Shown one piece after another: positions 1-7,830 of a DNA stretch of 64,000 bases; the first letter of the stretch is position 1, and every line of letters starts with the position of its first letter. Below the pieces are notes generated by a model. It ran no database searches and was not told the DNA's origin. It saw only the letters and a program-made list of their open reading frames with translations. The position numbers and the translations under genes are program-made. Source of the stretch: Mycolicibacterium moriokaense (lineage in GTDB: Bacteria > Actinomycetota > Actinomycetes > Mycobacteriales > Mycobacteriaceae); NCBI RefSeq assembly GCF_003201655.1, contig NZ_QJJU01000002.1, positions 124,001 to 188,000 on the forward strand, written 5' to 3'.

Positions 1-303
1 AAGCGTCAGATCATCGCCCACGCCCGCGATCGCGACGTCGCGATCGCGCTGTCGACGTCGGGCAATTCCGAAGACCTGATGACGGCGATCACCGAAGCAA
101 AGCAGCGCGGCCTGTTGACCATCGGGTTCTCCGGTCATGACGGCGGCCGGATGGCCGCCGCCGATGATCTGGACTTCTGCTTCACGGTGCACGCGCAAAG
201 CATCCACCGCATCCAGGAGAGCCACGCGATACTCGGTTACCGGCTGTGGTCGGTGGCCCAGGATCACATGGCGCGTCCACTGAACGGAGCGCACGCACTA
301 TGA
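1..303 (+). CDS. SIS-domain phosphosugar-binding protein (GmhA-like), 3' end only
   Basis: The reading frame is open from base 1 to the TGA at 301-303, so the window holds only the last 100 residues. The stretch STSGNSEDL followed by a GFSGHDGGRM loop is the phosphosugar-binding signature of SIS domains, as in sedoheptulose-7-phosphate isomerase (GmhA). The stop overlaps the ATG of hypE by 4 bp (ATGA), so the two are translationally coupled. GmhA-like SIS proteins are common companions of actinobacterial group 1h [NiFe]-hydrogenase clusters, but their role there is not known to me. Assignment to the SIS fold is firm; the substrate is not. Confidence 0.8.
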   Translation, partial: KRQIIAHARDRDVAIALSTSGNSEDLMTAITEAKQRGLLTIGFSGHDGGRMAAADDLDFCFTVHAQSIHRIQESHAILGYRLWSVAQDHMARPLNGAHAL

Positions 304-1397
304 CCACACAGCCGATGACTGCCGCTCAGCGCGAAGATCGCGTGCTGGAACGCATCGACAAGTTCCGTCAGCGACGTCCGCGTCTGCTCGAGGACGTGGT
401 GACGCTCGCGCACGGTGCGGGCGGCAAGTCGTCGGCCGCGCTCGTCGACTCGGTGTTTCTCGAGGCGTTCCGCAACGATGAACTCGAACAACTCGGCGAC
501 GCCGCAGCGTTGCGCACTCCGTTGGGTGAACGGCTGGCGTTCTCCACCGACTCGTATGTCGTTTCCCCGCGGCGCTTTCCTGGCGGATCCATCGGTCACG
601 TCGCGGTGCACGGAACGATCAACGACCTGGCCGTGTCCGGCGCTCGCCCGCAGTGGCTGTCTGCGGCGTTCGTCATCGAGGAGGGTTTCCCGATCGCCGA
701 ACTCCGCGAAATCGTCGCCGACATGAGCGAAGCCGCCGCACGTGCGGGCGTTCAGATCGTCACCGGCGACACCAAGGTCGTCGGCAAGGGTGCCGCCGAC
801 GGCGTGTACATCTCGACAGCAGGCGTCGGTGTGATCCCCGAGGGCAGGCAGTTGGGGCGCGACCGGGTTCAGCCAGGCGACAAGGTGCTGTTGTCAGGCA
901 CGATCGGCGAGCACGGGATGGCCGTGATGCTGGCCCGCGGCGACCTGGCCATCGACGCCGACATCGCGTCGGATACCGCTCCTGTGCACGAACTGGTGGA
1001 GCTACTGCTCGAGGCCGCGCCGTCGACTCGGTGGATGCGCGACGCGACACGCGGTGGAGTCGGCACGGTTGCCAACGAATTGGTCAAGGACTCCCCCTTC
1101 GCGCTGATCCTCGACGAGGCAAGCCTTCCTGTGCAACCGCAAGTCCTCGGCGCGTGCGACATGCTCGGCATCGACCCGCTGTACGTCGCGAACGAGGGCA
1201 AGTTCGTTGCGATCGTCGCACCCGATGAAGCCGACGCGGCCGTCGCCGCCCTGCGCCAGCACCCGCAAGGCGCCGACGCGACGATCGTCGGTGAGATCGT
1301 GCCCGACCCGCAAGGGATTGTGGCACTGCGGACTTCGTTCGGCGGCAGCCGGATCGTCGACATGCTCGTCGGCGATCCGCTACCGCGAATCTGCTGA
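300..1397 (+). CDS. hypE: HypE, carbamoyl-dehydratase for the hydrogenase CN ligand
   Basis: The protein has 365 residues. HypE dehydrates the carbamoyl group placed on its C-terminal cysteine by HypF to a thiocyanate, which supplies the cyanide ligands of the [NiFe]-hydrogenase iron. The sequence ends in PRIC, the invariant carrier tail, and carries the PurM/AIR-synthase-like ATP-binding loop HGAGGK near residues 38-43 and a GDTKVV segment. The start at 300 is chosen because it overlaps the preceding stop as ATGA; an upstream in-frame codon at 246 would add 18 uncharacteristic residues inside the SIS gene. It is followed by hypC and hypD in one operon. Confidence 0.95.
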   Translation: MTTQPMTAAQREDRVLERIDKFRQRRPRLLEDVVTLAHGAGGKSSAALVDSVFLEAFRNDELEQLGDAAALRTPLGERLAFSTDSYVVSPRRFPGGSIGHVAVHGTINDLAVSGARPQWLSAAFVIEEGFPIAELREIVADMSEAAARAGVQIVTGDTKVVGKGAADGVYISTAGVGVIPEGRQLGRDRVQPGDKVLLSGTIGEHGMAVMLARGDLAIDADIASDTAPVHELVELLLEAAPSTRWMRDATRGGVGTVANELVKDSPFALILDEASLPVQPQVLGACDMLGIDPLYVANEGKFVAIVAPDEADAAVAALRQHPQGADATIVGEIVPDPQGIVALRTSFGGSRIVDMLVGDPLPRIC

Positions 1398-1419
1398 GAG
1401 CTTTGAAAGGAGTAGGCCG

Positions 1420-1692
1420 ATGTGTCTGGGAATCCCCGGTCAAGTAGTCGAAATAGTCGACGCTGAACAGTCTCTGGCCAAGATCGACGTCAACGGTGTC
1501 CGTCGCGATATCAGCGTGCGCCTGCTGGCGGACGACAATCTTCAGGTCGGTGATTGGGTGCTTGTGCACGTCGGTTTTGCGATGGCCAAGATCGACGAAC
1601 GCGAGGCCGCTCTGACGTTGGATCAGGTGGAGAAGATGGGCGCGGACTACGCCAACGAGATCGAAGCCTTCAACTCGTCCGAAATCGCCTGA
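1420..1692 (+). CDS. hypC: HypC, hydrogenase maturation chaperone
   Basis: This 90-residue protein begins MCLGIPGQVV, the HypC hallmark in which Cys2, after methionine removal, binds the Fe(CN)2CO unit and the large-subunit precursor. A strong Shine-Dalgarno (GAAAGGAG, 1405-1412) sits 8 bp before the ATG and fixes the start; longer in-frame extensions run into hypE. HypC works with HypD to assemble and deliver the iron centre. The length is typical of the family and all expected N-terminal residues are present. Confidence 0.95.
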   Translation: MCLGIPGQVVEIVDAEQSLAKIDVNGVRRDISVRLLADDNLQVGDWVLVHVGFAMAKIDEREAALTLDQVEKMGADYANEIEAFNSSEIA

Positions 1693-1702
1693 GAGGCTTG
1701 AT

Positions 1703-2830
1703 ATGAGATTCGTCGACGAATTCCGGGACCCCGCTGCAGCGCGCGCCCTCGTCAAATCGATCACCGAGCTCGCCGCCGGTGGCGAGTTCAAGTTCATGGA
1801 GGTGTGCGGTGGTCACACGCACACCATCTACCGACACGGCATCGAACATCTGCTGCCGCACGAGGTCGAGCTCGTACACGGGCCAGGCTGTCCGGTCTGC
1901 GTCATCCCGATGGGCCGGGTGGACGACGCAATGTGGCTTGCCGAGCAGCCCGGCGTCATATTCACGACGTTCGGCGACATGATGCGGGTGCCGGGGTCGA
2001 GGGGAAATCTGATCGAGGCCAACGCCCGCGGTGCCGACGTGCGATTCGTGTACTCGCCCCTCGACGCGCTCAAGGTCGCCATCGACAACCCCGACCGCCA
2101 GGTCGTGTTCTTCGCGGTCGGGTTCGAGACCACGGCGCCGTCCACCGCGGTGACGCTGGTCCGGGCGCGCGCCCTTGGCGTGAAGAACTTCAGCGTGTTC
2201 TGCAACCACGTCACGATCGTTCCGCCGATCAAGGCGATCCTGGAGTCGCCCGACCTTAGGCTGTCGGGGTTCCTCGGCCCCGGCCACGTGTCGACGGTGG
2301 TCGGGATACGGCCGTACCGGTTCGTACCTGAGGTATACGGAAAACCGATGGTGGTGGCGGGATTCGAGCCGTTGGACATCCTGGCGTCCGTGCACATGTT
2401 GCTGCAGCAGATTCGCGAAGGACGCTGCGAGGTCGAAAACCAGTACACCAGGGTGGTCCGGCCCGAGGGCAACACTCAGGCGCTCAAGTTGATGTCTGAG
2501 ACCTTCGAGCTACGGCCGCACTTCGAATGGCGTGGGCTGGGTTTCATCTCCCAGAGCGCACTGAAGGTTCACCGCGACTACGCAGAGTTCGACGCTGAGC
2601 TGAAATACGACATGCCCGGCATCCGGGTCGCCGACCCGAAGGCGTGTCAGTGCGGCGAAGTGCTCAAGGGCGTCATAAAGCCGTGGGAGTGCAAGGTGTT
2701 CGGCACGGCGTGCACGCCGGAGACCCCGATCGGCACATGCATGGTCTCCCCCGAGGGAGCATGCGCGGCGTACTACAACTTCGGCAGGCTGCACCGCGAG
2801 ACAGCGCTGGTGCTCGGCCAGCGCGGCTAA
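1703..2830 (+). CDS. hypD: HypD, Fe(CN)2CO assembly scaffold
   Basis: This 375-residue protein is the iron-sulphur scaffold on which the CN and CO ligands are attached to iron with HypC. Visible signatures are CGGHTH (from Cys35), GPGCPVC (Cys63 and Cys66) and a C-terminal cysteine cluster around CQCGEVLKG and CTPETPIGTCMVS that holds the [4Fe-4S] cluster. It lies 10 bp after hypC and is the last gene of the operon. A long inverted repeat (2836-2884) follows, and the next gene is convergent, so the hydrogenase cluster ends here. Confidence 0.95.
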   Translation: MRFVDEFRDPAAARALVKSITELAAGGEFKFMEVCGGHTHTIYRHGIEHLLPHEVELVHGPGCPVCVIPMGRVDDAMWLAEQPGVIFTTFGDMMRVPGSRGNLIEANARGADVRFVYSPLDALKVAIDNPDRQVVFFAVGFETTAPSTAVTLVRARALGVKNFSVFCNHVTIVPPIKAILESPDLRLSGFLGPGHVSTVVGIRPYRFVPEVYGKPMVVAGFEPLDILASVHMLLQQIREGRCEVENQYTRVVRPEGNTQALKLMSETFELRPHFEWRGLGFISQSALKVHRDYAEFDAELKYDMPGIRVADPKACQCGEVLKGVIKPWECKVFGTACTPETPIGTCMVSPEGACAAYYNFGRLHRETALVLGQRG

Positions 2831-2835
2831 CTAGC

Positions 2836-2884
2836 GATTTGTGTGCGTTCGGGAGCGCTGAGCGCGCGTCAACGCACACAAATC
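2836..2884. terminator. Bidirectional stem-loop between hypD and the DUF3046 gene
   Basis: Perfect 14-bp arms (GATTTGTGTGCGTT at 2836-2849 and its reverse complement at 2871-2884) flank a 21-nt GC-rich loop that itself contains GCGCT/AGCGC. It starts just after the hypD stop and reaches into the stop codon of the convergent DUF3046 gene, so it could end transcripts from both sides. There is no long U-tract, so a rho-independent role is inferred from position and stem strength. Confidence 0.65.
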
Positions 2885-3077
2885 ACCATTGGTCGCGCGG
2901 GACGTCGAAGTCGGCGCATAACGCCCGCCACACGTCCCGCGGGTCGACGCCCTCCTCGATGGCCTGGGTGGGGGTTCGTCCGCCCAAACCCGTCAGCACA
3001 TGGTCGACGAGCATCGACGCGCCACGCACCGGCCCGAACTGGCCCTCGACGAGTTCCTGGAATTCCGTCAACCGCAC
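2883..3077 (-). CDS. DUF3046 small conserved actinobacterial protein
   Basis: The 64-residue product starts MRLTEFQELV and ends VPRDQW, matching DUF3046 (Rv2738c in M. tuberculosis, near recA). No catalytic residues are recognisable and the function is unknown. The GTG start is supported by a leaderless promoter: TAGGTT (3084-3089, minus strand) lies 6 nt upstream, within the last codons of the glycosyltransferase gene. The gene can therefore be expressed separately from its upstream neighbour. Confidence 0.9.
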   Translation of the reverse strand: MRLTEFQELVEGQFGPVRGASMLVDHVLTGLGGRTPTQAIEEGVDPRDVWRALCADFDVPRDQW

Positions 3078-3086
3078 GTCGCCAAC

Positions 3087-4259
3087 CTACCGCGACGACG
3101 CGAGCGCCTCATGGCACACACGTACCGGATCTTCGACATCGGCGATGCTGTCGCGAGCTCGGCTGGCCGCCTCACGGTATCGCGGCGTCGACAACACATC
3201 AGTGACGGCAGCCGCCAACGATTCCGCCGTCAGCGGCCGCACTAACAGCGCGCTGCCTTGGCGCACAACGCGATTGGCGATCTCCCACTGATCGCCACCG
3301 CCGGGCACCACCACCAGCGGGACGCCCGCCAGCAGCGTCTTCGACACGATGCCGTGTCCGCTGCCGCAGATCATCAGATCGGCGTGTGACAGCAGCTCGT
3401 CCTGGCGACCGAGCCCGACCGCCGCCCACGGCGGCACATCGTCCTCGGGGCCGGTCAGCCGCGACACCACGAGGCGGGAACCCGCGGGCAGCACCTCCCC
3501 CGGCGTGAGGGTCTCCAGGGCCAGCTCCGCAAGCCCGCGGATGCCGGTCGTCGCCGTCGACGGCGCGACCACCACTACCGGCCCCCGACCGTCGGGCACT
3601 GGCAGCACCGACGACGTCGGCTCGAAGTGCAGAGGTCCCACCACGACGGCCTCATCTGGCCAATCCGGACGCGGCACCTCCAGTGCGGGCAGTGTCGCGA
3701 TGAGGCGCCTCAGCGGCCCGGGATCGGCTGTAGGCAAACCAATTTCGACTCGGGCCGCCGAACGTTGGCGGACGCCATCACGGAATGACCGTGCCGTCAG
3801 TGCACGCATCACCGCGTCGCGCAGCCGCCCGCGGGCACCGACGCCTGGCGCCAGTCCGCTGCCCAGCGGCGGCAGGCCCTTCGACGGCAGGTATAGCGGC
3901 TGTGGGTTCAGCTCGATCCACGGCAAGCCCATCAACTCGGCCGCCAGCCCGCCGCACACGGTGATGACATCGGACACCACCAGGTTCGGCGCCAGGTCGC
4001 GCAGCCGCGGCACGTTCAGCATCGCCAGCCTGGCGGCCCGCTGGTGGATTTTCGCCCCGGCGTCGGTGTCGTCGTCGGCCGCGATGGGGTCAAGCCCGTC
4101 GAGTTCGACGGCATCTACCCCCGCCGAACGTGCGGTATCCAGCCATTCGGTGCCCGTGAGCAGCGTCGGAGTGTCCCCGGCGGCGAGGAACCGAAGGCAC
4201 AGCGCGATGGCAGGAAACGCGTGCCCGGGATCCGGTCCAGCAACCACTGCGACCCGCAC
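3087..4259 (-). CDS. GT1-family (UGT-like) glycosyltransferase, Rv2739c-type
   Basis: The product has 390 residues. The N-terminus (RVAVVAGPDPGHAFPAIALC) is the acceptor-side Rossmann fold of GT-B enzymes. The C-terminal half has the nucleotide-sugar site GSGHGIVSKTLLAGVP followed by GGGDQWEIANRV, as in UDP-glucuronosyl/glucosyl transferases. The donor and acceptor are unknown. The GTG start at 4259 is chosen because the family begins at this beta strand; the frame stays open to 5126 only as read-through antisense to the next two genes. It is divergent from ephG, 42 bp away. Confidence 0.85.
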   Translation of the reverse strand: MRVAVVAGPDPGHAFPAIALCLRFLAAGDTPTLLTGTEWLDTARSAGVDAVELDGLDPIAADDDTDAGAKIHQRAARLAMLNVPRLRDLAPNLVVSDVITVCGGLAAELMGLPWIELNPQPLYLPSKGLPPLGSGLAPGVGARGRLRDAVMRALTARSFRDGVRQRSAARVEIGLPTADPGPLRRLIATLPALEVPRPDWPDEAVVVGPLHFEPTSSVLPVPDGRGPVVVVAPSTATTGIRGLAELALETLTPGEVLPAGSRLVVSRLTGPEDDVPPWAAVGLGRQDELLSHADLMICGSGHGIVSKTLLAGVPLVVVPGGGDQWEIANRVVRQGSALLVRPLTAESLAAAVTDVLSTPRYREAASRARDSIADVEDPVRVCHEALASSR

Positions 4260-4301
4260 GGGCCTACCCTGCCACAGCGGTCGCCAACTAGGCTGGCAGC
4301 C

Positions 4302-4742
4302 ATGACCGACCAGGCTTCCCCAGTGACCTCCGACGTCGACAACGCCCGTACCGTTGAGACCTTCCTCTATGCCCTGCAGGACGAGGACTTCGACACGGCC
4401 GATTCCGTGCTGGCGGACAACGTCGCATGGCAGAACGTCGGATTTCCGACCATCCGCGGACGTGACCGAATCATGAAGATCTTTCGCCGTGGACAGGGCC
4501 GTGCTGGGTTCGAAGTGAAGATCCACCGCATTGCCGCAGAGGGTAATGCCGTGCTGACCGAACGCACCGACGCGCTGATCTTCGGCCCGCTGCGCCTCCA
4601 GTTCTGGGTGTGCGGCGTATTCGAAGTCCATGCGGGACGAATCACGCTCTGGCGCGACTACTTCGACATGCTCGACTTCACCAAGGCCACTCTCAGGGGT
4701 CTGGCGGCGACGGTGGTGCCGTCGCTGCGGCAGTCCTTCTAG
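4302..4742 (+). CDS. ephG: Limonene-1,2-epoxide hydrolase family protein (EphG-like)
   Basis: This 146-residue cone-shaped-fold protein matches the LEH family (Rv2740). The catalytic set is visible: Arg88 and Asp90 in TERTDAL, Trp117 and Asp119 in LWRDYFD, and Asn45 in WQN. These enzymes open epoxides by direct water attack without a covalent intermediate; mycobacterial EphG has been linked to steroid or fatty epoxides. The ATG is preceded by TAGGCT (4289-4294) at 7 nt, predicting a leaderless mRNA. It is followed after 27 bp by the DUF5313 gene. Confidence 0.9.
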   Translation: MTDQASPVTSDVDNARTVETFLYALQDEDFDTADSVLADNVAWQNVGFPTIRGRDRIMKIFRRGQGRAGFEVKIHRIAAEGNAVLTERTDALIFGPLRLQFWVCGVFEVHAGRITLWRDYFDMLDFTKATLRGLAATVVPSLRQSF

Positions 4743-4769
4743 AACGGGCGTTGCTAGCATCGAGTTCGG

Positions 4770-5186
4770 ATGACCAACGACACGGCGCGGACCCGCCCGA
4801 ATATCTGGCAGTACATCGGCTACTGCTACGGCAGGCGGCTGCCCGACTCGATGCGCGACTGGGTACGCAATGACCTTGCAGGCAAGGGCGCGACGGTCCG
4901 CACGATGGTTCGCGCCGCGATTCCGGCCCTGCTGGTGCTGTCGCCGTTCTGGTTCATCCCGATGTCCCTCTACCTGCACTTGAGCACGACGTTGCCGATC
5001 TTCATCCCGTTCGTGCTCTTCTCGCACGCGCTCAACAAGGTCTGGCGTCGCCACCGGCTCCGTCAGCACGGCCTCGATCCAAACCTCGCCGACGAATTCT
5101 CGCGACAGAAAAACGCCCACATTCACGAGGCGTACATCGCGAAGTACGGCCCCCGGTCAGGGCCGTCCAGCTCACACGACGTCTAG
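4770..5186 (+). CDS. DUF5313 membrane protein
   Basis: The product has 138 residues, with the N-terminal motif RPNIWQYIGYCYGRRLP typical of the mycobacterial DUF5313 family. Two hydrophobic spans lie near residues 47-63 and 70-90, followed by a basic cytoplasmic tail. The function is unknown. TAGCAT (4755-4760) 9 nt before the ATG is a possible -10 element. The stop overlaps that of pspM by four bases (CTAG, 5183-5186), so transcription of the two genes collides here. The position corresponds to where M. tuberculosis carries Rv2741/Rv2742c. Confidence 0.8.
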   Translation: MTNDTARTRPNIWQYIGYCYGRRLPDSMRDWVRNDLAGKGATVRTMVRAAIPALLVLSPFWFIPMSLYLHLSTTLPIFIPFVLFSHALNKVWRRHRLRQHGLDPNLADEFSRQKNAHIHEAYIAKYGPRSGPSSSHDV

Positions 5187-6007
5187 GCCCCGCGCAGGTG
5201 GCCGAGTTCGTCGAAAGCCTGCGCCCAGCCCATTAGGCGGTCGGTGGCGTTGACCAGCTCATCGCGGTAGCGCTGCTGCGACATCGGCGAGCTCGACATC
5301 GCGCCGGTGTTGGCCGCTGACACCAACTGTGCTGCGGCAGTGACCATCTCGTTGTACTGATGGGCACCGTGGTCGAGCTGCGTGGTAAACGCCATGATCG
5401 TCGGCGCCAGGTGAGACCGCGACTGTGGTGCCGAACCGATCGCCCGCTCCATCGACATCACCTCGTTGGCGGTTGCGGCCATGGTGGTGGCGGTCTGGTT
5501 GGCCGCGGCCGTCAGCTCACGAAGCTCGTCGGCGGGCAGCATCCGGCCGCGCTCCATCACCCCGAGCAGCGAGAACAACCCGCGCTCAGAGGCGGCAAGG
5601 GCGGCCATCGGTTGACGCGCCGCCGAACCCCATGGCGGCAGCCGCCGCGCGGCCCTCGACCGCCGCGGCGGCAACGGCGTCCCCTTCAGCCAGCGGTAGC
5701 GCAGGAACGACAACGTCGCAAAGAATGCCGCCCCGACCGCGATCGGCGCAGGAATGAACAGCGCCCACACCGGCGTGCTCCACGACGCCAGCAGCGCGGT
5801 CACTCCCACCCAGAACACAGACGAGACAGTGAAGAAAAGTCCGAGCCGCAGGGCCCACCGCCGTTTGCGCATCAACTTGGCACGCGGATCCGCTGCCGCA
5901 TTGAGCTTTTCGGCCACCACATCCGACCACTCCGCTGCAGCGTCGACACCGCGCTGCACCAACGAGCGCCAAGCCTCTGGTCTACTCGTTCGTGAGTTCA
6001 CTGCCAC
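5183..6007 (-). CDS. pspM: PspM-like membrane protein of the mycobacterial Psp system
   Basis: This 274-residue protein matches Rv2743c (PspM). It has a basic N-terminus, two membrane spans near residues 52-72 and 78-98, then a long soluble domain rich in Ala/Thr. In M. tuberculosis PspM interacts with PspA in an envelope-preserving system that also includes ClgR and PspN. It lies 12 bp downstream of pspA and ends the operon. No pspN (Rv2742c) homologue follows; a convergent DUF5313 gene does. Confidence 0.85.
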   Translation of the reverse strand: MAVNSRTSRPEAWRSLVQRGVDAAAEWSDVVAEKLNAAADPRAKLMRKRRWALRLGLFFTVSSVFWVGVTALLASWSTPVWALFIPAPIAVGAAFFATLSFLRYRWLKGTPLPPRRSRAARRLPPWGSAARQPMAALAASERGLFSLLGVMERGRMLPADELRELTAAANQTATTMAATANEVMSMERAIGSAPQSRSHLAPTIMAFTTQLDHGAHQYNEMVTAAAQLVSAANTGAMSSSPMSQQRYRDELVNATDRLMGWAQAFDELGHLRGA

Positions 6008-6019
6008 GTCCTGCGAAAC

Positions 6020-6832
6020 CTATTGCGACAGCGGGTTTTCCGGCGCCGGCTGCTGGTTAGTCGCCGGTGCGGCCGGGGCGGTGGCTGCGGTACCACCGGC
6101 GGGCAGCTGGTCACCGCGCATCGACGCACGGATCTGCTCCAGCCTCGAATGCCCGGCCATCTGCACACTGGCCTGCTGGACCTCCATCATCCGGCCCTGC
6201 ACCGAATTCTGCGCGAGCTCGGCGGAGCCCATCGCATTGGCGTAGCGGCGTTCGATCTTCTCCCGCACCTCGTCAAGGCTGGGGGTATTGCCCGGCGCCG
6301 CAAGGTCACTCATCGACCGCAGCGACGCGGAGACCTGCTCCTGCATCTTGGCCTGCTCGAGCTGGCTGAGTAGCTTGGTGCGCTCGGCGATCTTCTGCTG
6401 CAACACCATCGCGTTCTGCTCGACGGCCTTTTTGGCCTGCCCGGCGGCCTGCAGCGCCTGGTCGTGCAAACCCTTGAGGTCCTCGACGCTCTGCTCGGCG
6501 GTCACCAACTGCGCGGCGAACGCCTCAGCGGCGTTGTTGTATTCGGTGGCCTTGGCGGCGTCACCTGCGCCGACGGACTGGTCGGCCAGCGTGAGCGCCT
6601 GCCGGACGTTGACCTGGAGCTTCTCGATGTCGGCCAGCTGCCGGTTGAGCCGCATCTCCAGCTGGCGCTGATTGCCGATCACCTGGGCCGCCTGCTGCGT
6701 CAACGCCTGGTGCTGCCGCTGGGCATCCTCGATGGCCTGCTGGATCTGCACCTTCGGATCGGCGTACTCGTCCACCTTCGAGCTGAACAGCGCCATCAGG
6801 TAGCGCCACGCCTTGACGAACGGATTGGCCAT
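6020..6832 (-). CDS. pspA: PspA / 35-kDa antigen, ESCRT-III-like membrane-stress protein
   Basis: The 270-residue product begins [20 protein letters not shown], the amphipathic helix of PspA/IM30 proteins, followed by long heptad-rich helices (about residues 20-225) and a Pro/Ala/Gln-rich tail. It corresponds to Rv2744c. PspA binds stressed inner membrane and, with PspM and ClgR, buffers envelope damage. A 103-bp gap separates it from clgR, enough for an additional promoter, although no clear -10 is visible there. Confidence 0.95.
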   Translation of the reverse strand: MANPFVKAWRYLMALFSSKVDEYADPKVQIQQAIEDAQRQHQALTQQAAQVIGNQRQLEMRLNRQLADIEKLQVNVRQALTLADQSVGAGDAAKATEYNNAAEAFAAQLVTAEQSVEDLKGLHDQALQAAGQAKKAVEQNAMVLQQKIAERTKLLSQLEQAKMQEQVSASLRSMSDLAAPGNTPSLDEVREKIERRYANAMGSAELAQNSVQGRMMEVQQASVQMAGHSRLEQIRASMRGDQLPAGGTAATAPAAPATNQQPAPENPLSQ

Positions 6833-6935
6833 GAGTTCACTCCGCCTTCGTGTCTGTGTCTTTGTTCTGCACGTCCGGACTTACCGTGTTGCCCAATCTA
6901 TCGGGTCGGCGGCGATCACCACACCCAGAACCGAC

Positions 6936-7262
6936 TCAGGCCACCGCCATCGAGACGACCTGCGGAATGACGACCTTGGTGGTGACATCGATGTTGGACG
7001 CGCCCGCTGGGGCGAAATCCATGGTTTCCTGGCGCGCCATCTCGTCGCCCGCATCGGAGAGCACTCGGGACAACGGGAAGTCCAGGGCGCCGCAGATGGC
7101 GCTCAGCAGCTCGCTCGAGGCCTCCTTGCGGCCGCGCTCCACCTCCGACAGGTAACCGAGGCTGACCCGGGCGGAGTCGGACACCTCACGCAGGGTGCGG
7201 CCCTGGTCGGTGCGGGCACGACGAAGCACGTCGCCGATCACCTCGCGCAGCAATGCGGTCAT
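6936..7262 (-). CDS. clgR: ClgR, XRE-family activator of clp and psp genes
   Basis: This 108-residue HTH protein has the Cro/C1 helix-turn-helix at about residues 13-68 ([25 protein letters not shown] is the recognition region) and the ClgR-specific C-terminus [12 protein letters not shown], a hydrophobic tail typical of Clp substrates. It corresponds to Rv2745c, which activates protease genes and pspA. A SigE-type promoter (7300-7328) lies just upstream, so it can be induced by envelope stress independently of pgsA3. Confidence 0.95.
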   Translation of the reverse strand: MTALLREVIGDVLRRARTDQGRTLREVSDSARVSLGYLSEVERGRKEASSELLSAICGALDFPLSRVLSDAGDEMARQETMDFAPAGASNIDVTTKVVIPQVVSMAVA

Positions 7263-7299
7263 CGTGCTCTACCTCCCTTGACTGGGCTTGATTACTAGG

Positions 7300-7328
7300 C
7301 CAACGCTGCGCGACGCCGAGATGGTTCC
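7300..7328 (-). promoter_or_regulatory. SigE-type promoter of clgR-pspA-pspM
   Basis: Read on the minus strand, GGAACC (7328-7323) is followed after 17 nt by CGTTGG (7305-7300), matching the mycobacterial SigE -35/-10 pattern (GGAAC, about 17 nt, CGTT). It lies 38 bp upstream of the clgR start codon, and clgR is a known SigE-regulon member. Confidence 0.8.
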
Positions 7329-7341
7329 CGGATGGCCCAGA

Positions 7342-7830
7342 TCACTGTCCTTCGACGAGCGTCCTCAGCCTCGCGACCGCCTCGTGCACCGCCGCGATCC
7401 GGATATCCCAGCGTGAACCCGACAGCGCCAGCTCGACGACCTCGGTATCAACGGCGCCTGCCAGTCCCAGAAACACCGTGCCCACCGGATGGCCGCCGTG
7501 CGGCTCGGGTCCCGCCACCCCGGTCAGGCCGATGCCCCAGGTCGCGCCGCAGCGCTGCCTGGCACCGACGGCCATGGCGCGCGCCGTTGGAGCGGCGACG
7601 GGACCAACCGCGTCGAGTAGCTGCGGCGCCACCCCTGCCAGCCTGATCTTGGTGTCCTCGATGTAGGTGATCAGGCCACCGCGCAGCACCACGCTGGCAC
7701 CGGTCACTCCGGCCAGGGTGGCGGCCAGCAGGCCCGCCGTCAGTGACTCGGCGGTCGCGACGCTCTGCCTGCGTACCGTCAGGTCCGCGATCAGCGCACG
7801 GGCGTCGTCATTGACCAGCGGGTCGTCCAC
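7342..7830 (-). CDS. CinA C-terminal-domain protein (PncC-type NMN amidohydrolase)
   Basis: This 162-residue stand-alone CinA domain carries the signature TAESLTAG (26-33) and GVAGPEPHGGHPVGTV. Proteins of this kind deamidate nicotinamide mononucleotide to nicotinate mononucleotide in pyridine-nucleotide salvage; the N-terminal MoCF domain of full CinA is absent. The start lies 23 bp inside the 3' end of pgsA3, so the two are translationally coupled. M. tuberculosis has pgsA3 directly followed by clgR, so the gene is an extra member of this operon here. Confidence 0.85.
   Translation of the reverse strand: MDDPLVNDDARALIADLTVRRQSVATAESLTAGLLAATLAGVTGASVVLRGGLITYIEDTKIRLAGVAPQLLDAVGPVAAPTARAMAVGARQRCGATWGIGLTGVAGPEPHGGHPVGTVFLGLAGAVDTEVVELALSGSRWDIRIAAVHEAVARLRTLVEGQ

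Noticed and set aside
4260..5126. 5' extension of the glycosyltransferase frame to 679 residues
   Set aside because: The extra 289 codons are antisense to ephG and the DUF5313 gene, have no family match, and the real N-terminus is the GT-B strand at the GTG 4259.
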